The position numbers and the translations under genes were made by a program. DNA of 64,000 bases from Tretioscincus oriximinensis (taxonomy: Eukaryota > Chordata > Lepidosauria > Squamata > Gymnophthalmidae), in contig JAJVDF010000019.1 of the NCBI GenBank assembly GCA_022410635.1, positions 1,043,931 through 1,107,930 of the forward strand, read 5' to 3'. This document shows, piece after piece, positions 46,641 to 58,060 of the stretch. Positions within the stretch are counted from its first letter, which is position 1. Each line of letters opens with the position of its first letter. The notes beneath the pieces were generated by a model, which did not search any database, was not told the DNA's origin, and saw only the letters and a list, made by a program, of their open reading frames with translations.

Positions 46641-48516
46641 GTTCACTCTCCCTCTTACTATATCTAAGAAAAGTCATCACTCTCTTTTATTTAGATTACT
46701 GAAGTGTCTGAGATGGTAAGAGATTATTCCTTCAATACTTGCATTAGTTACAAAGCAGGCAACGATATAGATTCTCAGGAGCTGAAAGTGCTCCAGAACC
46801 AATAAATATTACAGCAGGTTCAGCACCAAATCAATTAACTTCAAAAGATTAGTAAAACTGGAAGGCAGATCTGATTTGAGGATATTTAGGGATCAATACA
46901 CACAGAGTCAGCATTTTATGAGTGTGAGTGAATGAGTAGACATGTGTGCAAGGAAAAGTCATTTTAAAGCAAGTAGAATATCGGCAGTTTTTGAAATTAA
47001 GTTTTAGCCCTTTTACAGGGCTTATTACTCTGAAAGAATAAAAGAGGGAACTTGAAGGCTTACAAGCCCCGTTCCTTTCCATATCTAATATGTTGTACCT
47101 TAATGAGACAATTTAATTATTGGTTGAAACTGCGACAAATGAGCCACCCAAACTCTGTTTAGAGGAACAAAACAGTGTAGGGCATAGGCAGTCCTAGACA
47201 ATCAGCTTGGATATGCAAACTTCATGCTTAGCTTTACCTCTTGCTATGCTTTGTAACCTGGGCCCGAAAGCAAGCATGATGATTAAATAAAGAATACTTG
47301 ACATTGCTATACAGAACGACATGGTTATTATTGCTAATGTAAAAGCTACTCTCTACCTAGCCAGGCACAAGCAGAATGTAAATATAGAAAGCTACCTTGC
47401 TTTCCCATTACCACTGATCCAGAGAAAAACCTTCACCAAAGCTAGATAGTATGAGCAAACTGGGATAGTTTTAAAACGTTCTAAGAAAGGAAGATTATGT
47501 ATCTGGGGAGATCACAAACAAGAAGCTACATCTCATTTTCTCCTGGATTACTTTGCTTATGAAAAATAAAAAAACACCTCACATAACACCCCTCTTAATC
47601 ACTAACTGGACTGCAGATAGAAGGACACAACTGCAGCAAATTGTATCATTGAAATGGGTTCCTCTAGATCTTTGAAGCCTTTGTTCCTCACTTGACCACC
47701 TGAGTTCCCGATGCAGGTTCTGAAGGATATTCAAGCTTCAGAATAGTACAAAATCTGTTCCAAAATAAGCCACCCAATTACAAATAGTTTTGTTCTGGAG
47801 CAGCTGGACTGCTCCAGCTTGGAATCTGTTCCCATTGGAATGGTTCCAGCTGCAGCAAATACCCACAATTGCCATATGCCAAGGGGTCAATGCTATTCAA
47901 AACTGCCACGTATAATTGCTTCCAAGTAAACTTACTTTAGCTTTGACTGTTTACTTAAGTATTTCCCATTGTGATAGACTTGGATGTGGTGATTCAATAC
48001 TGCTACTCTGATCAACTAAGGCAGGAGCTTCAGTTTCTTACTATGCCCTCATAGTAAAAATCCCATAGGGATTTTTATTTTAAAAAGCCACATTATCTGT
48101 GCTCATTTGTCAAGCACTTGGTGCTGCTTCTACTTCTTCCCTGCTATGTCAGGCNATTAAAATGGGGTCAAAACAAGTCACGGAAGGAGGGAAAACAGTG
48201 AAGGCATTTCCAAACAGTTTCTTCTTCCCAGTCAGAATGCAGCCATAGTCTTAGGAAGTTTTAAAATGAGAAGANTCAGAAATATATTAGAAAAGAAAAG
48301 AGGTGGCTGCAGAAAGCAGGGTGTACAATGAATTAAGAAGGGAGTGTTCTTATAANTAAGCCTAATAAAATATTCATTATTAGCATGTGATAATTCAGTG
48401 TATAGCTTTTTAATATAAGAAACAGCTCACATATGATGCATTCTGACGTTATGACAGAAAATATTTTATGCAAGAGAGGAATTCTGTCCTTATATATCCC
48501 ATAAAAACCTTTGCAT

Positions 48517-48732
48517 ATACAAGGGTGCTACAAAAAATGTATACACACTGTGAACTTCCATAGAAAATTTATTTACTGTTCTACTGTTCTACAAAGTTAA
48601 ATTTCAGGAAATTAGAAAGCTTAAAGTCCAATGTAAATAAAACGTAAATAACAAATGAGTACGAGTCACCACTGATTCTGTACATAGTATGGAAGTTCAA
48701 AGTGTGTATACATTTTTTGAAGCACCCTGTAT
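48517..48732. mobile_element. Mariner-type palindromic MITE, copy 2
   Basis: Left end ATACAAGGGTGCTACAAAAA, right end TTTTTTGAAGCACCCTGTAT, with the inner TGTATACACACTGTGAACTT / AAGTTCAAAGTGTGTATACA arms. It is the same family as 1741-1980 but the central part differs by an inversion or rearrangement. Confidence 0.85.
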
Positions 48733-48878
48733 ATAAATGCACAGTTTAGATATATATTAAGAAAGAAAGTATGAAATGCTAACTTGGTTTAGAATATTGA
48801 TTTGCAAACGTATTGTTACTTTAGAGGCACAGATATTACCAAGGTAACTTAAAATATGGAAGCAATGTTAATGTTTAC

Positions 48879-48945
48879 CAGGACAACAGCTGCTGCAGGT
48901 CCAACAAAAGCATAGAGAAGTCCTCCTTCAAGAGACAACCAGCAA
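48879..48945 (-). CDS. ADGRB3: ADGRB3 exon, ECL2 and start of TM5
   Basis: 67 nt, with a TTCTTTCAG acceptor and a GTAAAC donor. The first T completes Tyr74. The rest encodes [13 protein letters not shown] and VGPAAAVVL (residues 75-96). CWLSLEGG is a highly conserved adhesion-GPCR ECL2 motif; its cysteine pairs with TM3. The hydrophobic stretch from about residue 82 is TM5. The exon ends in phase 0 and joins the next exon, which starts with Val. Confidence 0.94.
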
Positions 48946-51062
48946 CTGAAAGAACATTAGAAAAGAACTAATACAAATTAATAAGGTGTAGAATCAATGA
49001 TCTAACATTGACTTCTAAGAATTTCTAACAAAGTCTCTTTGTAATTTTAAGCAGACATTGACAACATTTCTTGCTATGCTCNAATAACCTAGGCAAATCT
49101 GCAAAAGGACAAAAAGCCCTATGTCTAACTTCAATCGACACCTTTATTGCTGCACCTTTTGTGCAAATTTGAGGCCATAAAGACAGCAGTTTTCTCTCTG
49201 AATTCACCTTTATCAGTTTGAAGGAACATTAAGTATGCAGAGTTGGGAAATGTTGCCAAACATAGCATGGAAATTGTTGCTGCAAATAAGCAACCAATTA
49301 GGGCCATGGAAAACTAGGTGAACAAGTGGCCAATCAGTGATCAATCAATTGTGAGCACTTACTATCAAGAAAGGCATAGACAGACTCGGAGTGAACAAAA
49401 NCAGAAATATAAATAACTGAGTTAGGTGTTTTGGAACTTACTCATTTAACCGGTATTTTCTCTGCATCTATGGCATGGATGCTTTTTCTTAAACAGTTTG
49501 GATAGCTCAAGACGGGACTAGGAAGGTTCATGGACACCAAGGGTCTAAATGGGTACTAGGATGGATGTCTGGATGCTGCCTCTGGGATGGAGCAACAGGT
49601 AGTGCTCCTGAAATGCCATTTGCAGGGAGTCATGAACAGGTGCATATTTTGCCTTCTTCTGTTCATACTGCCCATCTGGTGGCCCTTTGTGTGAGACAGA
49701 ATGCTGGACTAGGTGGGCTCTGGCCCGATCCAGTATGTCCCTGGCCTTGGAAAAGAAGACCTTAGATATTCTATTTCCTTTCTCACAGTTTCCTTTCTCA
49801 CAAAATTCCCCTGGATTCTAAATAGTATGCAGTCTTATTAAGATGTTACTTACTGAGCAATAATCTTCTCTACCAACACTGATCTGCTAAATAATTGATC
49901 AGACGTAGACAAATTTTCTACCTTTCAATATACTCCTTTGGATAAGAGCTCCATATGCTTTCTTTTTTCCTTCACAAAAAGCTTTTAAATATAGGGGCAT
50001 CTGGTTTGTGAGGACTTGGTGTGCAACACCCCAACACATTTACTATCTCTGGCACTGAACCTACTCTTCTTCTTTAATTACATTTCAATGCAGTGTTGGG
50101 CATAATCCAGAACATTTAGTGCACTCAAATTTCGTGTGAGTTTGCATAGAAATGATTACCCTCTTAAGAGTGCTCCAGCTATTCTTAGCATTATCTGTAC
50201 TTTTTATTTCGTACATTACCTGTACTTCTTTTTATTACGTTGCTCTCCGCCAGCCACAGCTGGATAAAAAATAGGGTGCAAATCTTCACTGAACTGAAAA
50301 GACTCTGACTTTAGAAGTAGATNAAAAAAAGATTCCCACTAAGATGGGTTGCAAATAGCAAGTTTTTATGTCATTTAATGTCAGGATTTTGGGCTAAGAT
50401 GAATGTAGCTATTCATAAGCGGCACCATTTCAGTTTGCCCATATTTATTTCACTGGGAGGAAACTGAGGCTGGAGAGCAGCAAACAAGAGAAAAAGATTC
50501 TTACTGCTATCTCTCTGCATCCCAAAGCTATAATTTTTTAAGGGTAAAAATAAAGGTGTATGTATGAAGTCTGGAAGTGGCAGGGATGCTTAGAGTTGCT
50601 TCTCTTCCCTCTTAGTTGNCAAGCAAAAGTTGAGTGGGAACAATCTGGGCAGTAGTGATTTTCCTGATCATAGGAAATGCTCCTTGTGGGATTCAATATG
50701 GAGCAACCTGGGAGTGGCAAAAAGAAGCTTCAAAGAGCTTTTCATGGCTGCATCTTCTAATCTGCAAGCATTCAAAATATGGTGAAGGTATCCAGACTCT
50801 GTAGATAACCGAGTCTACCTTTGTGGAGGGGAAACATTTCTCACCCAGCTTGGAGCAATGTACTACCATAGTTTCTTTTTTACTCTAATTCACATTTACC
50901 TTCCACAAGTCCATGTATCAGTTCCAGTTCCTTAATCTGGATATATTGTTTCCTTTCCTAACAACCTTCTATGGCAAAATCGAACAAATCATAAAGGCTG
51001 AGTGTGATCGGGCTGCAAAAGCTTTCATTGGAACAATAACTTATTATTGCAGAATAACTTAC
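48946..51062 (-). other. ADGRB3: ADGRB3 intron, 2.1 kb
   Basis: Between the TM4 exon and the ECL2 exon. It contains the LINE tail at 49490-49745; otherwise no recognisable content. Confidence 0.8.
49490..49745 (+). mobile_element. CR1/L2-type LINE 3' tail
   Basis: TCATGGACACCAAGGGTCTA, GGATGGAGCAACAGGTAGTG, GGGAGTCATGAACAGGTGCA and GGCCCGATCCAGTATG match the non-coding tail at 8900-9130 closely. The coding part is missing and the TTCTTATG end has decayed. Confidence 0.8.
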
Positions 51063-51132
51063 TAGCTGCTGGTTCCATATCCTTTTGTCTTGGTAAAACC
51101 TATTGATATTGCCACTACCAATGCTGGTAAAC
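51063..51132 (-). CDS. ADGRB3: ADGRB3 exon, TM4
   Basis: 70 nt between a TTTTACAG acceptor and a GTAAGT donor. It completes the Gly codon split from the previous exon and ends two bases into a Tyr codon. It encodes [18 protein letters not shown] and GTSS (residues 52-73). TM4 runs from the end of the previous exon to about residue 64, followed by the start of extracellular loop 2. The phase match on both sides is the main support for so short an exon. Confidence 0.93.
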
Positions 51133-52717
51133 CTGTAAAAGAAATCGCACTTTGTATTACATTCAGTGATATTGACACAATATTGCTGCAGTTTCTTTTT
51201 GCTGAACTGGACTGGCATGCTTACTTCCCTAGAATTTAAGCAGAAATCACTATTTCTGCATGCTTGAATGAAGATAGTGTCTTGGATAGGTTATTCTATA
51301 TTAACATATAACTATCCATGTCATCTGTCCCCTTATAATTCAAGGATTTACAACCCAGCCCCTAAGAGACCCCAGTGCACAAAAAACCTGTCCATCATCA
51401 CAAAAAGAGGTGATTGGTCAGGGTAGAAAAGTTCCATCCACCCCACTGAAAGAGCCAGAATGGCGTGTTGTGTTCCAAAATGAAAACAACAACAACATTA
51501 GGCTCCTCTTCCTGGTGAGGCCTATTGGTTCAGCCCACTAAGAATTCAGTTGAGGAGAGAGAGGAGAGGCTGCATGTCCAGTGAGAAGCTAGACAACCAA
51601 TGGCTGAAGAACTTTAAGAACAAAGACCTAACAGGTGGGCCAGTTGGAAGTCTGATAGGATGAGGGACCAGAGAGTGGCTGATAAAGAGAAAGAGGGAGA
51701 AGTTGGGATTCTGGTGGAAGTGCCTTCCTCCCTTGCCCATTTGCTCACAGCCTAGCTCCTGGCAACACCACTAGGCTGGGCAGCAGGCAGCAAGGATAAG
51801 CCCTCTGTGCTGGCTGGCTTCGGCTTCCTCTTGGAAAGGGTGGTGGGCATGGGAGAAAGGTAGGCAAGCTCAGGCTCAACAAGGAGTGGTGGCAGTGGCA
51901 GGAAGGTTGGCAGCAGGCAGTGGGAGGATAGTTTGCTCAGATCCTGAGTCCTNTCTCCTTTTTTCACCTGACTTCCAGTTCTGTTCTGGCTGCCAAGAGT
52001 AATGGCACTGGTTGCCTTGGCCAAGCCAAACACTGGAGTAGAGGGTGGAAGGGAGGGTGCTCAGCTAGGATGGCTGCTAGGCAGAGCTGCCAGGAGTCCT
52101 TTTGAGGAGGAGGGAGGAGGCCGGATTAGGTGGATTGGAACACCCCCACTCTGTCTGCCTCCCTGAAATTCCTCACTGGTGCCTGGCCACACTCAAGCCC
52201 AACCTGTGTGCTTCCCCACTAGTATCATATAAAAACCTAAAAACAACTGTACATCAACCTACAATTCAAATACTTCTCTTATTTGCCAGCAACTTGTCAA
52301 CAATTCTTCTTCCATCCAATGTTGAATTATTTTGATGATACTAAATGACTAGCCTCTTTGCTACACTGCACAAAGAAAAGAGCTATCAATGAAATCATGG
52401 ACTTTATTCTTCTCTTGAGCATTTCTAAGTTTCCATGTTGCCATGCTTTACTGAAACCCTGCTATAAGTTACAGTGAGATAATCTTGTACAATCAATAGA
52501 ACATTAATCATTGGCCATATATTTAAGTGGATCAATAGAACTAAATTATACTCCTTCTTGCAGTTCTATAGAAAATCTCCTAGTCCTAATATTCGGTTTA
52601 GAAACCACACAATGTACTACCTGTCACGAGTATTGAAACAAGCCTTGAAGTTCCAAAGGGTAACCATGCATGGAACATTAAGCTGAAAAACATCTTAGCT
52701 GAGTCACAGAAGCTTAC
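51133..52717 (-). other. ADGRB3: ADGRB3 intron, 1.6 kb
   Basis: Includes a GC-richer block (about 51540-52200) composed of GGCAGCAGGCAG- and GGTGGTGGGCATGG-like text, possibly related in character to 45760-46640. No coding match. Confidence 0.75.
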
Positions 52718-52868
52718 CCCATCCAAGACATAAAAAACGTTTCCTTATGAGCCGTGTCCTAATTTTTCCTGTTACAGCCATGTATGATTGCCACGCTTCT
52801 GTCAAAACCCAACAAAATGAAGCTAAGAAGAAGAAATGTAAAAATGCAGTCGTTGTGGTACAGATGCC
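52718..52868 (-). CDS. ADGRB3: ADGRB3 exon, end of ECL1, TM3 and ICL2
   Basis: 151 nt, starting in phase 0 after a CCTGCAG acceptor and ending one base into a Gly codon before GTAAGC. It encodes residues 1-51 of the visible part, beginning [22 protein letters not shown]3 spans about residues 7-33. Cys3 is the family cysteine that normally pairs with the ECL2 cysteine, which is present in the exon at 48879-48945. The basic run [10 protein letters not shown] (residues 35-44) is intracellular loop 2. It is the most 5' exon that I could find; no TM1-TM2 exon is visible in the remaining 11 kb upstream. Confidence 0.95.
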
Positions 52869-53744
52869 CTGCAGGAAAAGTGGGAAAGCAAAACAAAACA
52901 AGGAGGATACATTGAGTATTCTGAGACAGCCAATTCATTGCAGAATAATTTTCAACTTCAGTTTTATCACAGGAACAGATCAAAATGGTACAATGATTGT
53001 GTATCAGACGAAGATGTAATAACATAAAAGAAGTCCTGCCATAGACAAATATCTTATCTCACACAGGACATTCTGCTTGTGGACATTCTCAAGCAGAAGA
53101 TGAAGGCAGAAACTTTGCATCTTTGTAAATCCCCAGCAAATGGCTTTTAGAAGAACTCTTTTCTGTTCTCCAATCTAGATGTAATAGTTGCCACCTGAGA
53201 CTCAAAGGTACTGGCTTTTATTCTATTCCAGAAAAGGAGCTGTCTGCTGTCCACATGCTTTTCCAAGCCAGTTTGTACCATGCCCANTACTAATCCGGAA
53301 CAGCATATGGATAGCAGTTTGAGACTAATGCTACGTTTATGTAGCACTCAGAATAATCCTTCAACTTTTTTTTTATTATTTATGCCCCTTATAGTTCATG
53401 ATGTCATAATTCCACTTGGATGCTAATGGATAGCCAGGCACTCAACCAAGGTTGCAAGGTAGCTATATCTGCCCCATGTTTACATACAAGAAGTTACTGT
53501 TTTTGAATTTTGCTTCTCATCTCACATTTCTGCATGTGGAAAGTGGCAGTCATAAACATTGGCACTCTAGAAAAAGAGGCTTATGGGATTACCAAGATAT
53601 GGTGAAATGATGCTAGCACAAGACAATGCAGAATTGCGTGCTGAGCCAGAGCTGGGAGTCTTATGCTTTTCACATTTGCTTTATCAGAAAATCCTGTGCT
53701 CTCCCGCGTATCTTGTAGTGGGATTTTCTGACTTTTTGAAGGCA

Positions 53745-53774
53745 GGAAGTGACATCATTCGTGATGTCACTTCC
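53745..53774. repeat. Perfect hairpin with TGACATCA arms
   Basis: GGAAGTGACATCA and TGATGTCACTTCC form 13-base arms around a TTCG loop. A degenerate copy follows at about 53812-53840 (GGAAGTGATATCATTTGTGA) and the same motif recurs at about 31448-31508 (AGAAGTGACATCACTCC). It looks like a dispersed repeat whose core resembles a CRE/ATF site. Confidence 0.7.
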
Positions 53775-54084
53775 TGTCCTTGTTTCTGGAAAGGGTGTCC
53801 TTAGGTCTGGAAGTGATATCATTTGTGAAGTCACTTCTAGTCTCTGCTTCTGGGAACGGTGCCACAGACATCATTATTTCTGAGGTAGGACCAGAAGTGA
53901 CATTGTTGGAAATTACATGCACATGACTTTCAGCATATGAGTTCACTTTTTACGAAATTCTCCCCTAAGACTGTCAGTATTTGCTTCCTGGTTAGTTGTC
54001 TTGCACACCTGCACATGAGTCCTGGTTGAGCATGCTCAGTATTTACTTCCTGGTTAGTTGNCTTGCCTGTCCCATGCAGATTTT

Positions 54085-54260
54085 ATTTTCTTTATTTACT
54101 TGTACTTATACCCCACCCTTTACTTGAAGATCTCAGGGCAGCCAACCATAAAACAATACAAAGTGGACAAATTAAAAACAGCATAAAACAGTATCTAAAA
54201 GTGGGAAGAAAAATGTCATTTCTTCAGGCAAAGAGCCAGGTGAAAGAGGTGCACAGGTAT
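54085..54260 (+). repeat. Dispersed TATACCCC-family repeat
   Basis: TTTACTTGTACTTATACCCC, GATCTCAGGGCAGCCAACCA and an A-rich run to AAGAGCCAGGTGAAAGAGGT. It belongs to the family at 14945-15135. Confidence 0.75.
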
Positions 54261-54699
54261 GAATGGTGTAATCCACAATCAATTTTAGATTGTGAATTGT
54301 ACTTGTCGTGTATAAGAGGCCTAAATCTTTGAAACTGTCATAGGAAATGGCAGAACTGGATGTTAGTGCTCATAAATTGAATGAGCAATGCCCAGTTACT
54401 TACTGGTATTCACAACGTTGAAATATCTGGATGTATGCACCATGGCATTATAAGGGNGAAACATCATAAGGGGGAAATTTCACTTTTAAACTCGTTCAGA
54501 TTCTGCAATAGGAAAAAGCTGCTCTTTTGGAAATGCAGGGCTGGAGATCTTGGTAGGTTTTGGAAGCAATTGGACATGATTTCCACATGGCACCACCTGT
54601 CTTGTCATGTGCTACCACTGCTGGATCTTTGAAATTATGTGAAATAAATACTCCATAATCATATTATTAAAGCATGAAATAATTGTGTGTTGCTTTATT

Positions 54700-54765
54700 C
54701 TTAGTCTATGAAAGCTTATGCTACTAATTCATCTTTCTTTTAGACCAATCTTGCTAGAAAATGTG
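54700..54765 (+). mobile_element. Fragment related to the Penelope-like terminal segment
   Basis: TAGTCTATGAAAGCTTATGC followed by TACTAATTCATC and a TTTTAGAC end resembles the right half of the hairpin segment (GTCTACGAAAGCTTATGCC) in the foldback units, but the downstream sequence differs. It may be a sibling subfamily. Confidence 0.45.
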
Positions 54766-55774
54766 TTCGTATGCATTTCTTTAACCTGGCATTTGGTTGA
54801 AGAAATGCCATTTTCCTTTTCACCTTCAGAAACTGTTTTAATATATTTTCGGGTACAGGGCAGGGTATGAGTAATATATATAAATAATATGAGTTGACCT
54901 TGGTCCAGTTGCTACCTTTCAGTCTAACTCATGAAGTTGGTTGTTGCTAAGGGCAGAATGGGATCAGTTGAGGAACAGTTTAGTGTTCCTTGCTGAAATG
55001 ATAGGGGTTAAATTAAAAACAAATGAATAAAAATTCTACCATGGTTTCACAGGGTCAGAAAAGTTTGACATCTCTGAATTAGATTACAATGTTTTAATAA
55101 CGTTTTTGGGTAGTCAGAATCATTCTCTGTTTCAAAGTACCTACTTTTAGATTTANCATACTGGGCAACTATCTCTATCAGTTTGATGCAAGATGACATT
55201 TTCTTTGACTGGGAGGGCTGTTGGGAGGAATGAATTCAACCCTGCTGTTTAAGACAAGTTGACAGGAAAGTGCTTTCAAGGCATTATTATCCTGTAGACA
55301 TCACAAGGAGCAGGACTCTGGTAATATTTTTCAGTCCCTACCACTCGTGTTATTTTTCACACTCTTCAGTGCATCTCTATCTCTTTGGAAAATTTAATGG
55401 AACTTTCAAAGTTACATGAATATCTGTTTCTCCTATCTTTAATAAACTATTTGCTTTGGGTGAAAGGAATCTATGTCTGCTAGCATACATCATGCTTCTG
55501 GGATACAGATTCAGACAAAGGGTGAGAAAAAGAGCAAGAGTAGAAAAGATTCTTTCTATATAACAACAAATAATAGACTTACTGCAAGGAGCATCCTCAT
55601 GATGGAGGATAAAATAATACCTGCCCATTACCTGTGTAAAAATCTTACAGATTTAGGTTGCTTCAGACAAGGTCAATACTTGTAATTATTTTGAAATAGG
55701 ATTTGGTTCCTGTATTTGGTATTTTTAATACAGTTCTCGGACACAGACTTAATATCCATGTTGTGGAATATTGA

Positions 55775-56190
55775 CTTAAGAACATAAGAATGTAAGAGGA
55801 GCCCTAGTGAACTGGGTCACAACCCATCCAGTCCACTATTCTATCTCACACAGTGCCCCCCCCCCCCCAAATTGCCTTATGGCAGTCTCAGAAAGAAAGC
55901 AACAACACCCTCACCTGTTCTTGACTCCCTGCAAATGGTATTTCAAGAATGGTGTTGCTCAATCCTAATAGCCACTGATGCACCAGTCTCCCATGAATTT
56001 ATCTAATCCTATCTTGAAGCTACCCAGATGGCTAGCTACCGTCAGCTCCATAGATCAATGACCCTCTGGGTAAAGTAATATTTTCCCTTGTCTATCCCTA
56101 ATTCTTCTCTCATAGCTTCAAGGAATTGTTTGATTGGAAAATATTTTTCTCTATTCACCTTATGCATCCCTTGCATGATTTCATATACTT
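55775..56190 (-). mobile_element. CR1/L2-type LINE 3' portion, minus orientation
   Basis: It begins AAGAACATAAGAATGTAAGA on plus, the complement of the TTCTTATG tail, then AACTGGGTCACAACCCATCC, TTGACTCCCTGCAAATGGTA, ACTCTCTGGG-like blocks and TTCAAGGAATTG. It is longer than the other tails and reaches into the degraded end of the coding region. Confidence 0.75.
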
Positions 56191-57339
56191 AATGTCTGGG
56201 CAAAGTGAAATGGTTCTAGGAGTGCTTTATTTCAGAATATCAAAAAATAGTGGCATAGGTAAACAATTGTCTTAGCGAGATGGAGAAAAAAACCCTACAG
56301 CACAGCTACAGTTCAGACATGCAGGGAATCATTTGGTGCTTGTGAAAGTATACAAAGGCAGTAAGTACTTTGGATTCAATCTTAAGGACTATTTGATTTT
56401 TGCCCCTGGTGAATTCAACCTCAGTTACTCAGTTTTAGNTGGAAGATAGAATAAAAGATAGAAAGAAAGATAATATCTAATTAAATATTATAATTTTGCC
56501 AAGAAAGTAATCTAACCCGATAATTAGTTTGGACCTTTTCCTGATTTCTGTAAGAGTACAGGACATCTCAACACGCTTACTCCTTTGCTCGTTTCACAAT
56601 CGCAGTGCCAATTTCTTTTGATATTCAACAGACAGTTATGAAGATATTTGGTTATTTCTAAAATGAAAAAAAACCAAGTAGTTTGCTCTTAAATGAAAGT
56701 CTTTTCATCAAGAAACTGCCACTGATGTGGAAAAATAATAATCCTTCTGTCCATCTGCATTTAATCCCCACTCCATTCCAGAACCATTTGATTGCTAAAA
56801 ATGCTTCCACTAAACAGAGTAGATTTTTAAGTCAACCTTACAAAATAACCTAATGAAAGGATATGCTCCTCATTAGCAACCTAATCAAAGAATGACACTT
56901 TTGAAAAACCATGCTTTTTATAGAATAAACACTTAAATAGTGGAAGGGTTTTTTTCTTAGTGATAGTACAAGTAACCTGGAAATCAGAAGGTTGCCAGTT
57001 CCATCCCTGTCTTTTCCTAAAAGTAGGCAACAGCAAACCAGTTTGGGGGGTTTTTTGCGAGTAAAACTGTCTATGGAGGTGCCCATGCAGACATCCAGGA
57101 GCCAGCCATGACTTGCTAGTAATCACCTATGTTGCTAATCTTTGAAAAATGCCTNTTTTAAATAAAATAGGTTTGCAGGGTTCACCATTTATTAAAAGGA
57201 TTACTTTTAAGTACATAATACTTGAGATATTACCGTACTTGAAGATAGTCAAATTTATATATGTTATAAAAATATGCATTAGCAGATATACTTAATTGAT
57301 CATTGTGAATTGCATTGTGAATTGGAGGAAAAAAGACCA

Positions 57340-58060
57340 TGGCANTAGGAGTGCGTAAGGAAGCACATCTGGTGACAGGCCTGCACAGCCCACTCACTGG
57401 GCTGGAACTAGGGACTTAAGCCACACCCATGTCTGGGCTGGAAACACCTTTTAAGCTCGCGTCCTGCAAGCCTTGCCTGGCCCAACTGGCACCGGAAGGA
57501 TACCATCTTGCTCGTGTGCCCACCTCTGCCCAGCCCATCCTTAAGGCAGCCCCCAGTTGGGACCTCTGTGAGCTCCACCCAGTCCATGCTTGAGGCAGAC
57601 CACCAGAGGAACAAGGAGGTTTTACTGGGGCTCTCAAGATGGCATCCTATGTTGAGTCACCCACTCCCTGACTCAAGCTTATGTTAGGCTTCCAACCCCT
57701 CCCCAAGGTCAAGCACGTGATGATGAACCCCTTAAGGGACCCCTATCCCCAATGGCCAGCCAAGATGCGCAACTGCCACACATTTCCATGAGGAGGGAAG
57801 GGAGGGAGAATCTTTGCTAAATCGCAGCAACATCAGTGTGGGAGGCATGCCATATGCTTAAATATGCACCACTCAGCACCACCTCCTCTGCACTCTCCTC
57901 CAGCGGCACGCACATCCATGGCCTGATTCTGGGTCCCTGATCATCTGGATGGCGTGCCATTGTTTGCTTGCTGGACGGCGTCCCTTGCCAGCAAACCTCG
58001 TCCGCAATGCTCCCATCGCCCAAGCACACCGCGAGAGCTTTGTCCATTATAATTCTGCCT
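57340..58060. repeat. GC-rich block, unidentified
   Basis: Roughly 700 bases of CC- and CpG-containing sequence inside AT-rich intron, including GCGAGAGCTTTGTCC and GGACGGCGTCCC. It contains open frames on the minus strand of 60-76 codons that resemble nothing known to me. It may be a DNA transposon or a retroelement remnant. Confidence 0.35.

Larger units (their letters stand above)
45608..48878 (-). other. ADGRB3: ADGRB3 intron, 3.3 kb
   Basis: Contains the GC-rich block at 45760-46640 and the mariner MITE at 48517-48732. The interval 46740-48500 shows nothing that I can name. Confidence 0.8.
5860..52868 (-). other. ADGRB3: ADGRB3 gene, 3' portion (12 coding exons and 3' UTR)
   Basis: Joining twelve minus-strand segments with consensus splice borders gives an uninterrupted reading frame of 584 residues plus stop. 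Its sequence matches what I know of brain-specific angiogenesis inhibitor 3: [16 protein letters not shown] in TM7, [16 protein letters not shown] in the tail, RYSDLDFE, and a QTEV end. ADGRB3 is a neuronal adhesion GPCR that binds C1q-like proteins outside the cell and ELMO/DOCK inside it, and organises synapses. Exon phases agree at every junction, so this is the functional multi-exon gene and not a processed copy. The 5' half (signal peptide, CUB, thrombospondin repeats, GAIN domain, TM1-2) is absent and should lie past 64000. ADGRB1 or ADGRB2 are less likely because the tail matches BAI3. Confidence 0.95.

Noticed and set aside
46121..46702. 193-codon plus-strand frame
   Set aside because: It sits in a GC-rich block where several frames are open on both strands, contains ambiguous codons and resembles no protein that I know.
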